Source: Straminergon stramineum (Eukaryota > Streptophyta > Bryopsida > Hypnales > Calliergonaceae). Taken from it: DNA of 64,000 nt. The stretch covers positions 18,543,001 through 18,607,000 of the forward strand of contig OY987272.1 of the NCBI GenBank assembly GCA_963920665.1, read 5' to 3'. A model generated the notes under the pieces. The model was not told the DNA's origin. It saw nothing but the letters and a program-made list of their open reading frames with translations, and searched no databases. The translations under genes were made by a program, and so were the position numbers. The number at the start of each line of letters is the position of its first letter. Position 1 is the stretch's first letter. This document shows positions 1 to 9,960 of the stretch, in pieces.

Positions 1-752
1 TTCCAATCAAAGAAGGTGCGTTCATTTAACTTTCTTGTCACGTTGAAGTGAATGTGTCATCATTGTGAAGTCATCGTGAAGTGAATTATCAGTTACATAT
101 AGTCCTGAGTCATCAGGAAGTAACATTCCTTTGATTTGGAAGTCGAGAAAAAGTGTCACGTTATCGCGTAAGTCACAACAGTGAATTAGTTTGAGTGCGA
201 CCCAGTGGAGGTTGTTTTCCTTCTACTTCAGTGACATAGTCAACCTAGGCACTACGTAGACTTCAAAGGGTTGCATATGCACTTGTGGACTTTGTGTTCA
301 GCCGGGGGGGAGTAACATACAATGGACTATCCAATTCCCCATTGTAGGCTTGTAGTGAATTCCTAGCATGTCGCCTCTATTGCAAAGAGGGAAGATAGTG
401 GTTGATAGAATCCCATCCAATGACGTAGCCAAATTTTTGCTCTTGAAAAAGCGTATGTTGAGGGTGTTGCCATAGAGTGATACCGGAACACCTACCGTTT
501 CTTGTATGCTTCCATCTGATTTGTATTGGACACCTTCCAATTTTGCTGAAGCTTGGTGTACCGTAGAGCATACCAATGGAATAAGTAGGTGTCAACATAA
601 ATGCCTACACTGCACCGCATATGGGCTACTATGATTCTGAATGTAGTATGCGATGTGTTGACCAAAGTTTTTATTTTTGGATTTTCTTTACTCATTCCAA
701 TGTGTACATGTTGTCACGCACAAGTCAAATTGTTGTTGGTAAGACAGTACTA
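1..752. repeat. Left part of an older repeat split by the copia insertion
   Basis: No gene was recognised. The stretch has several AGTCA/TGACT-type motifs (near 70-120 and 170-180) like those that crowd 6990-7830 on the far side of the copia element. Since the copia target duplication joins 752 to 6319, the two flanks were contiguous before insertion. Short open frames on the minus strand (695-492 and 576-298) match nothing I know. Confidence 0.4.
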
Positions 753-757
753 GTTGC
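753..757. repeat. Target site duplication (left) of copia element
   Basis: GTTGC stands directly before the left LTR and is repeated at 6314-6318 directly after the right LTR, the 5-bp duplication expected for copia integrase. The two preceding bases TA also occur at both junctions, so a 7-bp reading with LTRs two bases shorter is possible. Confidence 0.85.
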
Positions 758-1002
758 TGTTGTAGATCATGTACATAATCATGTAGATAGTGTACATTCA
801 GCCCTAGGAGTAGTATTAGACTCATAGTTAGACTTAGAGTCTATTGGGTGTTGCTTGTAGTCAAAGGCAGCCCAAGGTTGCTAGTTATCCCACATGGTTT
901 GTGGATAACTAGTGGAAGGCTTTTAGCTTATGTTCAGCCCACACATGGGCCTTGGTATCTTCTACCATCTAAGTAAAGCCTTTCTCCATTCAAAACTCAA
1001 TA
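758..1002 (+). repeat. 5' LTR of copia element
   Basis: Begins TGTTGTAGATC and ends CTCAATA. The same 245 bp recur at 6069-6313. The terminal dinucleotides read TG...TA rather than TG...CA, unless the 7-bp target duplication reading is right. Seen differences from the 3' copy are A/G near 781 and ACA/CTT near 943. Confidence 0.93.
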
Positions 1003-1016
1003 GGTTATGGGCCCAC
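1003..1016 (+). promoter_or_regulatory. Primer binding site matching initiator tRNA-Met anticodon arm
   Basis: GGTTATGGGCCCAC follows the LTR without a gap. It is complementary to the anticodon stem and CAU loop of plant initiator tRNA-Met, not to its 3' acceptor end (which would give TGGTATCAGAGC). Drosophila copia and yeast Ty5 are known to prime from a tRNA-iMet half molecule in this way, so minus-strand synthesis here probably uses a cleaved tRNA-iMet fragment. Confidence 0.8.
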
Positions 1017-1442
1017 GCACTTGGCGTTGCACATGAGGGAGAAATTCAAGTCATTTGGAGAAGTTCGTGGAGCTTGGAGGAGCATACTGAATTTGGGCTC
1101 TTGGTCACCTACAAACCATATGGTGTGAGTAAAATTTTCAAAACAAAGAAAAAAAAGTCTTTGAATTCCATCTTTTGTTTTGAGCTTTTGTGGGCTGGTT
1201 TGTGAGGTTTGGAGTTCATTTTTGAGTGTGAGATTGCTCATGGTTGTAATCAGACCTTGTTAGGGCTGGTTGCATGCTCCTTGTTTGAGTTTGTGCTTGC
1301 AAGTGTACATTGGCAGCCCATTGGGGCTGATTGTGCACTTGGGTACATTGGTGATTGTCATTTTGGCAATTGCAACCTTCTGAGAGTCCTTGGTGAGGCT
1401 TGGGAGCATTTGTGGGTTGCATTAGGCGTTTCCATGCATTGA

Positions 1443-1690
1443 GGGCTGAGTGGTGCCCTTGTGAGTGAGTGAGACGAAATTGTGATCCCAAGTGGGCTGA
1501 TTTGTGCCCTTGTGAGTGTGTGAGACCAAGTAGTGGACTTTGTGCAGCAAGAGGGCTGATTTGTGCCCTTGTGAGTGTGTGAGACCTAATAGTGGACATT
1601 GTGAACTCAAGAGGGCTGATTTGTGTCATTGAGAGAGAGTGACACCCAATTGGGGTTCTTGAGTGACTTGGTGAGCCAAGTAGGGCTGGT
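1443..1690 (+). repeat. Degenerate ~60-bp tandem repeat in copia leader
   Basis: The untranslated leader between the primer site and gag (1017-2031) is long, about 1 kb. It holds a tandem array whose units start with GGGCTG at about 1443, 1494, 1553, 1613 and 1683 and continue TGTGCCCTTGTGAGTG...GTGAGAC. Spacing is 51, 59, 60 and 70 bp. No conserved ORF crosses it. It may form RNA structure for packaging, but that is a guess. Confidence 0.75.
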
Positions 1691-2031
1691 TGAGCCCATT
1701 GTGGTCCATGAGGTGCTCATTAGAAGTTCTTGTGATCTTTGGAGTGTGGAGTATGCAATTTGGGAGGAGAATTGTGAACTTCCTTGTGTTTTTGAAGTAG
1801 CACCAGCCCATGACGAGCATGTGGTGGTTGTGAGCTTCATTAGGGTCTGATTTGGTGTGGAGAGGAAGTCTTGTGCTTGTGAGGTGTGGTGTGGCGTTCT
1901 TAGGGTTGCAAGGTGCTTGTGAGGGCTGATTGGTCCCATTTCAGCCCAATTCGTCCCAAGGGAGTTTTGGGGGGGCTGAATTCAGATTGGAGACCTTGTG
2001 GGTGCTGCCAACAAGTGGGAGCTGATTCAAC

Positions 2032-5000
2032 ATGGCCTCAAGTGGAGGAGAGGGCGTCCGGATCATTGACAAGTTCAATGGGGAAAATTTTGGGATGTGG
2101 AAGTTCAAGATGGAGATGATTCTTGCGGAGAAGGATTTGTGGGAGGTGGTGGATGGGAGTGAGGAGCCTCCAAGTGAAGATGCTGATTTGAAGACCAAGA
2201 AGGCGTTTGAGAGGAAGGAGAAGAAGGCCTTTGCTCTCATTGCCATCAATCTTGTGGACCGGCAAATTGCTCACATCCGCCATTGCAAAGGACCAGCCCA
2301 AGCATGGACCACCCTTTGCAACATCCATGAGACCAAGAGCCTCTCCAACATTCTCTTTCTAAGGCGGAAGTTCTTCACCATGAAGATGCAAGAGGAGGAT
2401 GACATCTTGGATCATGTCAACAAGATCAAGACCCTTGCGGATCAGCTTGCTTGCTTGGAGGCCCCCGTCACGGATGGAGATGTGGTGATGACCTTGTTGG
2501 AGAGTTTGCCACCCTCCTATGAGTACCTCATCACCGCCTTGGAGACAAGACCCACCAAGGAGCTGACCATGGAGTTTGTGACGGCACGCTTGATGCATGA
2601 GATGACCAAGCGCAAGGAAAATGAGGCCCAAGGGGAGGGATCAGCCCTTGTGTCAAGACATGGCAAGGGAGGCAACACCAAGGCGTTCAAGGAGACAAGG
2701 ACGTGCTTCAATTGTGGCAAATCAGGCCACATTGCTAAGCATTGCAAGGGCAGCCAAGCCAAAGACAAGGGGAGTGCACACCAAGCTTGCCAAGTGGAGG
2801 ATGAAGAGGACTTTGCCTTTGCCACCTATGGAGGAGGGGAGAAGGCCAACATGTTCACTTGGATTGTGGATTCGGGAGCCACTCAACACATGACCAACCA
2901 TAGAGATGCCTTCCACACCTATCAGCCCATTGTGGGGAAGAGGATTCATTTGGGAGACAATGGCATGGTGGAGGCCCTTGGCATGGGGGAGATCCTTGTG
3001 GAGGTGCAAGTGGAGGGGAAGACCAAGAGGATTCAGATCCAAAAGGCCCTCCATTTCCCCAAGTTGCATGCAAATCTGATTTCGGTGAGCCAATTGTCTT
3101 TGGGAGGTTTGAAGGTGCATTTCAACATGGTGGGGTGTGTGGTGAGGTCAGCTAGTGGTGTTTTGATTGCATCAGCCCCCCGTGAGGGCAATTTGTACCA
3201 CCTCCACTTCACCAAGGTGAATGGCACTTCCATGGCATGTGTGGCCCAAGGATCAGGTAATGAAGACCTTGTGGGGCTTTGGCATAGGAGGCTTGGGCAC
3301 TTGAATGTGAAGAGCATGAAGAGCCTCCAACACATTGTGAAGGGGCTGAACCTCTCTTCTTGCAAACATGATTGGAGTTCGTTGGTGTGCAAGGGGTGCA
3401 TAGAGGGGAAACAAGCAAGGCAGCCCTTCCCCAAGGATGGGGCCACAAGGGCCAGCAAGCCCTTGGAGCTTGTGCATTCAGATGTGTGTGGGCCAATGAA
3501 GACACCATCCATAGGAGGAGCAAGGTATTTTGTGACTTTCATTGATGATTTCTCACGCAAGATTTGGGTGTACATGCTGAAGTGTAAAAGTGAGGTGTTT
3601 GGGCGTTTTGAGACTTGGAAGGCCCTTGTGGAGGCCCAATCGGAATGCAAGGTGAAGGTGCTGCGATCGGATAATGGAGGAGAGTATGTGTCCAAGGCCT
3701 TTGAGGCCTTCTTGAAGGCTCATGGCATTGAGCACCACACATCAGCACCTTACACTCCTCAACAAAACGGCGTAGCGGAGCGTGCCAATCGGACCATTGT
3801 GGAGATGGCTAGGTCCATGATTCATGGCCAAGGGCTGAAGTATGAGCTTTGGGGGGAGGCCGTGTCCAATGCGGTGTATACAAGGAACCGGTGCCCTACA
3901 CAAGCCTTGACAAGCAAGACACCCCAAGAAGCTTGGAGTGGAATTAGACCTCATGTGTCTCACATGCGCACCTTTGGATGCATTGCCTATGCCTTGGTGC
4001 CAAGTGCCAAGAGGACCAAGTTGGATGCCAAAGGCACCAAGTGTCTTTTCCTTGGCTATTGTGAGGGAACCAAGGCTTATAGGCTGATGTGTGTGGAGAC
4101 CAAGGCCATCATCAAGTGTCGTGATGTGACCTTCTTGGAGGAGGAAGGAGCTGATCCCAAGCTCTTGGAGATGAGCCCAAGTGGGAGTAGTGGAGGACCA
4201 GCCCAAATGGTGGGCACAACTCCAAGAGTGGACATGGAAGAGGAAGGAGAGGAAGAGGAGGAAGAAGAAGACTTGGTGGAGCCCAAGAAGAAGGTGGCCA
4301 CACCCAAGGTGAAGAGACCAGCTGCCCCTTCTCCAAGCACTTCACCCAAGGTGCAAGAGCATGATCAGCCCTTGGAAGAGCAAGAGGAGCCTCGTTATCC
4401 AACTAGGACCCGCAAGCCCCTTGGAGATTGGTGGCTGAATCACATTCTTCCCCCACAACAAGAAGAACAAGCCAATGTGGCTTTCCTTGGAGATCCATCC
4501 ACACTTGGAGAGATGTTGCGTTGTGAGGATGCAAGCAAGTGGGAGGCGGCCATGCAAGAGGAGTACAAGGCCCTCATTGCCAAGGGCACATGGGAACTTG
4601 CTGCCCTCCCTCCCAAGAGGTCAAGTGTGGGTTGCAAGTGGGTTTTCTCCACCAAGAGGGATGCTTTGGGGAAGATTGTGAGGTACAAGGCAAGGCTGGT
4701 TGCCAAGGGGTTCTCCCAAGTGGAGGGGGTGGACTTCAATGAGACCTTTGCCCCCGTTGCTAAGTTTAGCACCATTAGGTGCATTGTGGCTCTAGGGGCA
4801 GCCATGGACTTGGAGATGCACCAAATGGACGTCAAGACAGCTTTCCTCAACCCCAAGCTAGAGGAGGTCATCTACATGGATCAGCCCCAAGGCTTTGTGC
4901 AAGAGGGGCAAGAGCATCTCAAATGCAAGTTGAAGAAGGCCCTCCCCGGGCTAAAGCAATCCGGGAGGGCGTGGTATAGGGATATTGATGGCATGTTTGC

Positions 5001-6138
5001 AAGGAAAGGCTTCCAAAGAGGAAATGCTAATCACTCCTTGTACACCATGCAAAGTAGTGAGCATTTGGTGATTGTGATTCTCTATGTGGATGATCTGATC
5101 CTCCTTGCAAGTGACATGACCAAGATGCTTGAGGTGAAGGCTATGCTTCACAAGGAGTATGAGATGACGGATCTTGGAGAGTTGAGCTATTGCCTTGGAG
5201 TGGAGTTCAAGAGGGATAGGGCTGCCCGCACCATCACCATGAGCCAACACAAGTACCTTGAGGAGATCTTGAAGAGGTTCAACATGGAGGAGTGCAAAGC
5301 CATAGGTACACCCCTTGACACTCATGAGAAGTTGCCCAAGCTCACGGATGCTGATTTTGAGGAGGTGAGGGCTGAAATGCAAGGTGTGCCTTACAAGGCA
5401 GCGGTTGGTTGTTTGATGTATGCCATGGTGGCCACAAGGCTTGATTTGGCCTTTCCAGTGAGTGTTGTGAGTCAACACATGTCCAAGTATGACCCTAAGC
5501 ATTGGGCTGCGGTGAAGAGGGTGATGAGGTACCTTCAAGGCACACTTGGCTTGGAGTTGCAACTAGGAGGTGCTGAAGTGAGTTTGCATGGGTATTGTGA
5601 TGCGGATTGGGCGGGTGATGAGGGGGATAGGAGATCCACCACCGGCTATGTGTTTATGCTTGGAGTGGGTGCCATTTCATGGAATTCCAAGAGGCAGCCC
5701 ACCATAGCTCTTTCTACAACGGAAGCGGAGTACATGGCCATGAGCCATTGCACCAAGGAGGCCATTTGGCTAAGGCAGCTCTTGGCTGATGTTGGCCTTG
5801 TGCAAGGGGGGAGCACACAAATTTTGTGTGACAACCAAGGTGCCATTGCTTTGGCCAAGAATCCCACCCACCACTCAAGGACCAAGCACATTGATGTGCA
5901 ACACCATTTCATTCGTGAAAGAGTGGAGGCTGAGGTGATTGAGCTCAAGTATGTGCCTACTCAAGCTATGGTTGCTGATGTGCTGACCAAGGCTCTTGGG
6001 AAGCCCCAACACCGTAACTTGATTGAGGAGATGGGCCTTCGTGCCTTTGACCACTCACAAAGTGGGAGTGTTGTAGATCATGTACATAATCGTGTAGATA
6101 GTGTACATTCAGCCCTAGGAGTAGTATTAGACTCATAG
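2032..6138 (+). CDS. Copia gag-pol polyprotein (1368 aa)
   Basis: A single ORF carries gag and pol without frameshift. Residues 1 to about 220 resemble copia gag (UBN2/DUF4219 type). A CX2CX4HX4C zinc knuckle lies at 225-238. The protease active site D-S-G starts at 280. The integrase zinc finger has H418, H423, C453 and C456, and its catalytic triad is D484, D547 and E583 with exactly 35 residues between the last two. The acidic linker near 735-755 is E-rich. The reverse transcriptase YVDD box has aspartates 1020-1021. RNase H shows D1190, E1231 and D1267. All catalytic residues expected of a functional polyprotein are present. The last 23 or so residues are read from the 3' LTR, as is common. 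The ATG at 2032 is the first in frame and fits the gag start. Codon usage is G/C-richer than the surrounding DNA. Confidence 0.97.
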   Translation: MASSGGEGVRIIDKFNGENFGMWKFKMEMILAEKDLWEVVDGSEEPPSEDADLKTKKAFERKEKKAFALIAINLVDRQIAHIRHCKGPAQAWTTLCNIHETKSLSNILFLRRKFFTMKMQEEDDILDHVNKIKTLADQLACLEAPVTDGDVVMTLLESLPPSYEYLITALETRPTKELTMEFVTARLMHEMTKRKENEAQGEGSALVSRHGKGGNTKAFKETRTCFNCGKSGHIAKHCKGSQAKDKGSAHQACQVEDEEDFAFATYGGGEKANMFTWIVDSGATQHMTNHRDAFHTYQPIVGKRIHLGDNGMVEALGMGEILVEVQVEGKTKRIQIQKALHFPKLHANLISVSQLSLGGLKVHFNMVGCVVRSASGVLIASAPREGNLYHLHFTKVNGTSMACVAQGSGNEDLVGLWHRRLGHLNVKSMKSLQHIVKGLNLSSCKHDWSSLVCKGCIEGKQARQPFPKDGATRASKPLELVHSDVCGPMKTPSIGGARYFVTFIDDFSRKIWVYMLKCKSEVFGRFETWKALVEAQSECKVKVLRSDNGGEYVSKAFEAFLKAHGIEHHTSAPYTPQQNGVAERANRTIVEMARSMIHGQGLKYELWGEAVSNAVYTRNRCPTQALTSKTPQEAWSGIRPHVSHMRTFGCIAYALVPSAKRTKLDAKGTKCLFLGYCEGTKAYRLMCVETKAIIKCRDVTFLEEEGADPKLLEMSPSGSSGGPAQMVGTTPRVDMEEEGEEEEEEEDLVEPKKKVATPKVKRPAAPSPSTSPKVQEHDQPLEEQEEPRYPTRTRKPLGDWWLNHILPPQQEEQANVAFLGDPSTLGEMLRCEDASKWEAAMQEEYKALIAKGTWELAALPPKRSSVGCKWVFSTKRDALGKIVRYKARLVAKGFSQVEGVDFNETFAPVAKFSTIRCIVALGAAMDLEMHQMDVKTAFLNPKLEEVIYMDQPQGFVQEGQEHLKCKLKKALPGLKQSGRAWYRDIDGMFARKGFQRGNANHSLYTMQSSEHLVIVILYVDDLILLASDMTKMLEVKAMLHKEYEMTDLGELSYCLGVEFKRDRAARTITMSQHKYLEEILKRFNMEECKAIGTPLDTHEKLPKLTDADFEEVRAEMQGVPYKAAVGCLMYAMVATRLDLAFPVSVVSQHMSKYDPKHWAAVKRVMRYLQGTLGLELQLGGAEVSLHGYCDADWAGDEGDRRSTTGYVFMLGVGAISWNSKRQPTIALSTTEAEYMAMSHCTKEAIWLRQLLADVGLVQGGSTQILCDNQGAIALAKNPTHHSRTKHIDVQHHFIRERVEAEVIELKYVPTQAMVADVLTKALGKPQHRNLIEEMGLRAFDHSQSGSVVDHVHNRVDSVHSALGVVLDS
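6059..6068 (+). promoter_or_regulatory. Polypurine tract of copia element
   Basis: AAAGTGGGAG sits directly before the 3' LTR and is purine except for one T. This is the expected plus-strand primer site. Confidence 0.65.
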
Positions 6139-6313
6139 TTAGACTTAGAGTCTATTGGGTGTTGCTTGTAGTCAAAGGCAGCCCAAGGTTGCTAGTTATC
6201 CCACATGGTTTGTGGATAACTAGTGGAAGGCTTTTAGCTTATGTTCAGCCCCTTCATGGGCCTTGGTATCTTCTACCATCTAAGTAAAGCCTTTCTCCAT
6301 TCAAAACTCAATA
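6069..6313 (+). repeat. 3' LTR of copia element
   Basis: A 245-bp direct repeat of 758-1002, followed by the GTTGC duplication at 6314-6318. It contains the end and stop codon (6136-6138) of the gag-pol ORF. Confidence 0.93.
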
Positions 6314-6318
6314 GTTGC

Positions 6319-7829
6319 TCTGCAGTCATGAGTATATATAACGTTGTAGTCATGAGGAAGTGGGGTAGGAGTACAGAGGTTGTTATCAACTTGAGCATCT
6401 TCCCTGCCCATGCTAATTCCTGATTGTACACCTTCATGTAGTACAACGTAGAGGACGAGGTGTGGCTGTTGAACCCATGAGCACCACAACAGAAACTGAC
6501 TCAAGGCCGCATTAGTGGGTTGTCAGGGCAACACAAGTTCCACTTTCAGGACATCCTAGAGTCATGGTTCAAAGTGGACGAGCACGAAATTCTGCATCCC
6601 AGAATGCAACTCATGTACCCCAACAAAGACATGGATCAAGAGAAGATTGAAGATGCCAAAGGTACTAGTGCAATATGGGAAACTACATACATAAAAATGT
6701 GTACATAGATGATGGGGCCTTGCAGAGGTAGCGACTGTACATGTGCCATGGACCATGCCATTTTTCATGGGACTTCTCCATGGCTTCTATCATATCATAT
6801 ATATTGGCGTTCATTGGGACTTTCTCAATCCACAACTAGTACGGCTTTATTAATATTAAATGTATTGAATTCCAATATTGCCTTTTGAATGTATATCAAT
6901 GTTTTTTTTCCTAGAAGTTTTTGATTGCATGTTCTACATGTTGTTGGATAGAGACACCAGTGTTTTCATTTCTTGGTAGGAATATCTGATGGCCTTGTTA
7001 TAGTCATTCAGAGCTTCCATCGTCGTCCATGATTTAGTCATGTCAAAGCATGAGTCCTTCCGACTATCTACTTCAGCCAAAATCATGCAGTCGTTGTTTA
7101 GTCATTGTTACACACTCACAATTCCAAGGTAGTGACACAAAAGTCATTTAATTCCACACTGTATACCAACCCCACAAAGTCGCCACCTTCTTGCAATTGC
7201 TTGTTGACTGTATAGGGACCATTCGAGTACTTCATCTTGACTCCATCCATTAGCATGACTATATTAGAACTATACTTCTACTTAGAAAGGACTACAGAAT
7301 GACTGTAGTTGTGGAACTAGGCGAGAATCCCATATGCTCTGTATGTGTCCACAACTAAGTAGTAACTCCATAATGACTTTGCAGACCACCCTCCTGAACC
7401 CTCTTCATTGTCTCAACTGTGAGGCTGTCATGACTTGAAAATGACTTGCCACGTGTCAATCTCAAATTGGTCTGTCCAATCTCTCTCACAACTTGTAAAT
7501 GACTCCCAAATGACTCTAACGTGGAGCCCTTAGTAATAAATGCTGACTTACCTTTGACTACCAAATGACTGTAGATAACCGCCACATCAACTCACACCCT
7601 TTTCAATATAGGCAATTGCCCATATTTTCCCAAGACCGTCCTTGCCATGTCACTTGCCACCTAGACCCTGTCACTCTTTCTTCATCCAAACTAAAAATGG
7701 ATGGTGATAATAGGATTGCAGTCATTTAAAGAATGACTTGTCCACAATGACTTCAAGGGCTTGAGTCGTTCTCAAGTCATTCTTGTCCAAAATGACTTCA
7801 CCGTAGTCATTCTTTGCAGTCATTTATAC
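6319..7829. repeat. Right part of older repeat with dense AGTCAT/ATGACT motifs
   Basis: No gene was recognised. From about 6990 to 7830 the sequence carries well over a dozen ATGACT or AGTCAT hexamers in both orientations, densest at 7425-7520 and 7720-7830, where ATGACTTG and AAGTCATT alternate. A weak frame at 6520-6708 (start not ATG) matches nothing I know. Clustered short motifs in both orientations are typical of subterminal regions of DNA transposons, but I see no terminal inverted repeats. Confidence 0.5.
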
Positions 7830-8092
7830 CCCTTGTGACGACATGAAACTATCAATTTTTTGGTTTACCTAGTAAAACTAACCGGAAACTAAAGATTGGT
7901 ATCCGGATTTAGCTAAAGAACCATTTAGGGCTAGAATAAGGAAGGAAAATGAGATAGTGGTGATTTGATGAATCCGGTCCTAGGGAGTGAACAGATAGGA
8001 GCGGATGTCTGATCGGATAGGTGATGGACAGGATACCATATAGGAACCGCATCCGGAATAGTTCATCATGAGGTGGCAGGGAGTCCAACGGC

Positions 8093-8100
8093 TATATAAG
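8093..8100 (+). promoter_or_regulatory. TATA box of repeat copy 1
   Basis: TATATAAG lies about 260 bp before the ATG at 8359, in a GC-richer setting. Copy 2 has TATTTAAA at the equivalent place (minus strand, near 33235), and copy 3 has a decayed version near 47520. This supports a family promoter. Confidence 0.55.
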
Positions 8101-8358
8101 GGCTGGGCTGCCCAGATCAAACTCTTTTTCATTTTTCGTCTTCTAGCGCTCTCTGTGCTCTAAGTTTGCAGTCTGTGCCTATCACTTAGCTTCCGTGTCA
8201 GTCTTTTGTGTCAGTGTGTGCTGCGAGAGTTGAAGTGTTTAGTGTTATAGTTTTGAACTTCCGGTTGAGATCGAAGAGAGAAAGTGAGGAACGGGACGTG
8301 CAGCTAGGAGAGAGTGAGGTAGAATCGGAAAGGGTTCCAAAAGCGCTCATCCGTGTCC

Positions 8359-9960
8359 ATGCCGCAGCTTAGGAGAAGTAGGGGTAGACAGGCTAGTACA
8401 TCCTCGGTGGAGGTAAAGCTCTAGAAGGTAATTCCAGTTGTTCCCTCTACTGAACCAGTCAAGTCCCAACTCATGGAGGATTTAAGTTCCATGGGTTGCC
8501 TGGGGTTTGCAGAGAAACCCTGGGGCTTCAAGGAGGATTCAATAGTAAAGGAACTCTTGGACAAACTGTCCAATGAGTTTGATAACACTCTGAGAGCGGT
8601 TCCACATCTCTAGACGAAGGATGTTTGGAGAGCAATTTATAGTTTCCGAACAGGAGGATTAGGAATGGCGAGCCGGAAAGACGAGTTTGTTCGCAGGAAG
8701 TTCTAGGGTGCAGTCAACCCGAAGGACGGATACATGGTAGAGGACTGCATCAATGAGCGACAACGCCGGCTGCTGCATTTCCTAGTTTCGGTCTTGCATC
8801 CGGAAAAGCCGACGAGAGTGACCATCTCCCTCGCCAACACTATCTTCGGCACTCTGAGAGGAGACTGGAGAGTCAACTGGGCCCAGATCATTTCCGATCT
8901 GGTCGCCTAGCTCGTAGGTAGAGTGGGAAAGAGTAGGGCCACTCCGATGTGTCCCTACCTTATCCATCTCTACCATTCCCACCAACTCCTGAGTGCAGAA
9001 GAGGGGAAGGCGTGGAAGGCTCAGGAAACTCTCCTGAGGTATGGAGAATCGGAAACAAATGAGGAGATGGAATCCGGTTCTGAGCCCGAGGAGAACAGCG
9101 AGTCAGAGGAAGAGGAACCGGATTTGCCGTTGATCAAGCGACAAAAGACGACCTCTCCCAACAAGCAAGGGACACCACCAGCTCGTGACACCTCAGCCCC
9201 GGAAGAGAAACCGGAAGTTGAGAAGACAGTGTCAGAGGAATCAGATCTCGACGACCCGTTCAACCTGCTCATCAAGATCCTGTGCGACATGAGAGTGGAT
9301 TGGGAACTGAAGAGGAGGATCCTGCTCGCGATCGGAAAATTGGTGGAAGTGGCACCAGACAGAGAGCTACCAGAGAAGATAACCAGTTGCATTTCCGATC
9401 CGGTTGAGTCCCGGAAACAAGAGGCGGAAATCCGGAGACTACAGGAGGAGTTGGATCGGACAAAGGCGGAACTCCTTGTCCTCAAGGACAAATTTGCACC
9501 CACTCGATCCATGGTGGAAGAGTCTCAGAAGATGGTGGAGCGGGTGAAGGCCACATTTGGGGAGACCGGAATGGCCGCAGCCAAGGCGAAGCTATTTGAT
9601 GAGAAGGTGCACGAAGAGAAGAAGCCATCCGGTTCTCGAATGGTGAGGATTTTCACAGACTTTGCCGAGCAAGTAGAAGCGGCAATGAAGGAGGCGTAGA
9701 AGGCAATGGACCGGATGGAGGAGAGTACCCAGATACCGTCAGGAGCAACTTGTTCTCGCAGAATTCGACTCTCGGATATTTCTCTTCCGGATTCGTTCCC
9801 GGACGTAATAGTAGGAGAGGAGAAGAATGTGACCCCCAAGTCCAAGAGGTCAGAGGTTAGGGCGACTCAGGCCAATACGCCCGGAACTGCCATCGACTTG
9901 GACTCAACCCCAGGATCCACAGAAGGCAAACAGGTTCCAAATCCTCAGGAGGGGGAGTGA
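8359..9960 (+). pseudogene. Unrecognised coiled-coil protein, copy 1, broken by five TAG codons
   Basis: One frame of 533 codons from ATG 8359 to TGA 9958-9960 is interrupted only by TAG, at 8422, 8611, 8704, 8908 and 9697. No indel is needed. The N-terminal half has a core shared with the other two copies: a HPEKPTRVT-like motif, then ANTIFG, then a PYLIHLYH-like motif. After it come an acidic Glu/Ser-rich segment, a long Lys/Glu/Arg helix likely to form a coiled coil (about residues 350-440), and a Ser-rich tail. The core layout faintly recalls the plant putative transposon protein domain (Transposase_32 type). That is a guess from memory and needs a profile search. The stops suggest decay of CAG codons. 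Confidence 0.6.

Larger units (their letters stand above)
758..6313 (+). mobile_element. Complete Ty1/copia LTR retrotransposon
   Basis: A 5.56-kb element with two 245-bp LTRs that differ at about four positions (one single change plus a three-base cluster), a GTTGC target duplication, a primer binding site directly after the left LTR, a purine-rich tract before the right LTR, and one uninterrupted gag-pol ORF. Domain order (gag, protease, integrase, reverse transcriptase, RNase H) is that of Ty1/copia (Pseudoviridae-type) elements. The integrase precedes the reverse transcriptase, which separates it from Ty3/gypsy. Near-identical LTRs and an intact frame suggest recent insertion and possible autonomy. 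Activity is inferred, not shown. Confidence 0.96.

Noticed and set aside
621..827. Small plus-strand frame at the left copia border
   Set aside because: Its C-terminal end is read from the 5' LTR and equals the end of gag-pol, so it is an LTR artefact.
8359..9960. TAG read as an amino acid (recoded amber codon) in the repeat genes
   Set aside because: The intact transporter and copia genes use the normal code, the hAT gene also has TGA and TAA stops, and copy 2 has Gln (CAA) where copy 3 has TAG. Decay of CAG explains the pattern more simply.
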